Shown here: positions 63,946 through 64,000 of the stretch, in pieces
How positions within the stretch are numbered: position 1 is the first letter of the stretch
Layout: the number at the start of each line of letters is the position of its first letter
Source of the DNA: an uncultured Muribaculaceae bacterium
GTDB lineage: Bacteria > Bacteroidota > Bacteroidia > Bacteroidales > Muribaculaceae
Reading direction: 5' to 3'
Length of the DNA: 64,000 bases
Assembly (NCBI GenBank): GCA_910587425.1
Contig: CAJUKU010000003.1
Coordinates: forward strand, 62,001-126,000
The notes under the pieces: generated by a model
The model's database searches: none
What the model was told of the DNA's origin: nothing
What the model saw: only the letters and a program-made list of their open reading frames with translations
Made by a program: the position numbers and the translations under genes

Positions 63946-64000
63946 GCCGCTGACTGAAAGCTCCGGAGGGTCGGACTATTACCGTAGCGAGACTGTCGGG
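63946..64000 (-). promoter_or_regulatory. 3' part of a probable cobalamin riboswitch (cut by the window edge)
   Basis: On the minus strand the bases entering the window read GACAGTCTCGCTACGGTAAT, then a short hairpin with CCTCCGGAG, then AGTCAG. These match conserved pieces of the adenosylcobalamin aptamer (the GGTAAT-type core and the start of the B12 box AGYCMG). The 5' half lies beyond base 64000. Its position just before a BtuB-type receptor gene supports the call. Confidence 0.6.

Overview
The window looks like a chromosomal segment of a gut Bacteroidales bacterium, most likely Muribaculaceae-like. The evidence is as follows. Promoters repeatedly match the Bacteroidetes -7 element TAnnTTTG, sometimes with TTTG about 19-20 bp upstream. 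There are many TonB-dependent receptors and lipoproteins, one with an acidic surface-export signal after the lipobox Cys. An S9 dipeptidyl peptidase, LptF/G-type permeases and an 11-subunit complex I without NuoEFG are also present. Coding density is high, no insertion sequence, prophage or CRISPR array was seen, and no gap exceeds 300 bp.

Layout. 1-6.1 kb: a partial secreted protein (minus), then ybaK-aroC-radical SAM (plus), then a TonB receptor and a two-repeat lipoprotein. 6.2-23.7 kb: one long plus-strand gene cluster, nuoA-B-CD-H, then the complete ATP synthase set atpD-C-B-E-F-H-A-G, then nuoI-J-K-L-M-N. It has one promoter before nuoA and one clear terminator after nuoN. The proton pump and the ATP synthase that uses its gradient are therefore physically interleaved, which is the most striking feature here. 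23.7-28.2 kb: a lipoprotein/ECF sigma/small membrane protein trio, an outer-membrane barrel protein, and a solitary rpmH with textbook promoter and terminator. 28.2-38.3 kb: a receiver-like/PEP-synthase-like fusion, a coiled-coil protein ending in a beta-clamp-type pentapeptide, a DPP-IV peptidase, an unrecognised membrane protein, miaA and a secreted unknown.

38.3-45.3 kb (minus): a PepSY-like lipoprotein, then the operon lptF-ribBA-transglutaminase lipoprotein-Omp85-like barrel. A tRNA-fMet gene (plus) follows at 45.5 kb. 45.6-53.8 kb: an MFS drug exporter and a complete RND tripartite efflux operon (minus), divergent from an AraC regulator whose shared intergenic region carries a direct repeat. 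53.8-58.5 kb (minus): a DUF418 membrane protein, then an operon of ECF sigma factor, small membrane protein, secreted unknown and S41 protease. 58.6-64 kb (minus): a probable vitamin B12 uptake locus, with the tail of a cobalamin riboswitch at the window edge, a TonB receptor, a surface beta-propeller lipoprotein, a binding lipoprotein and a FecCD permease. No ATPase gene is adjacent to it.

Limits: all family assignments come from reading motifs by eye. No database search, folding or alignment was run.
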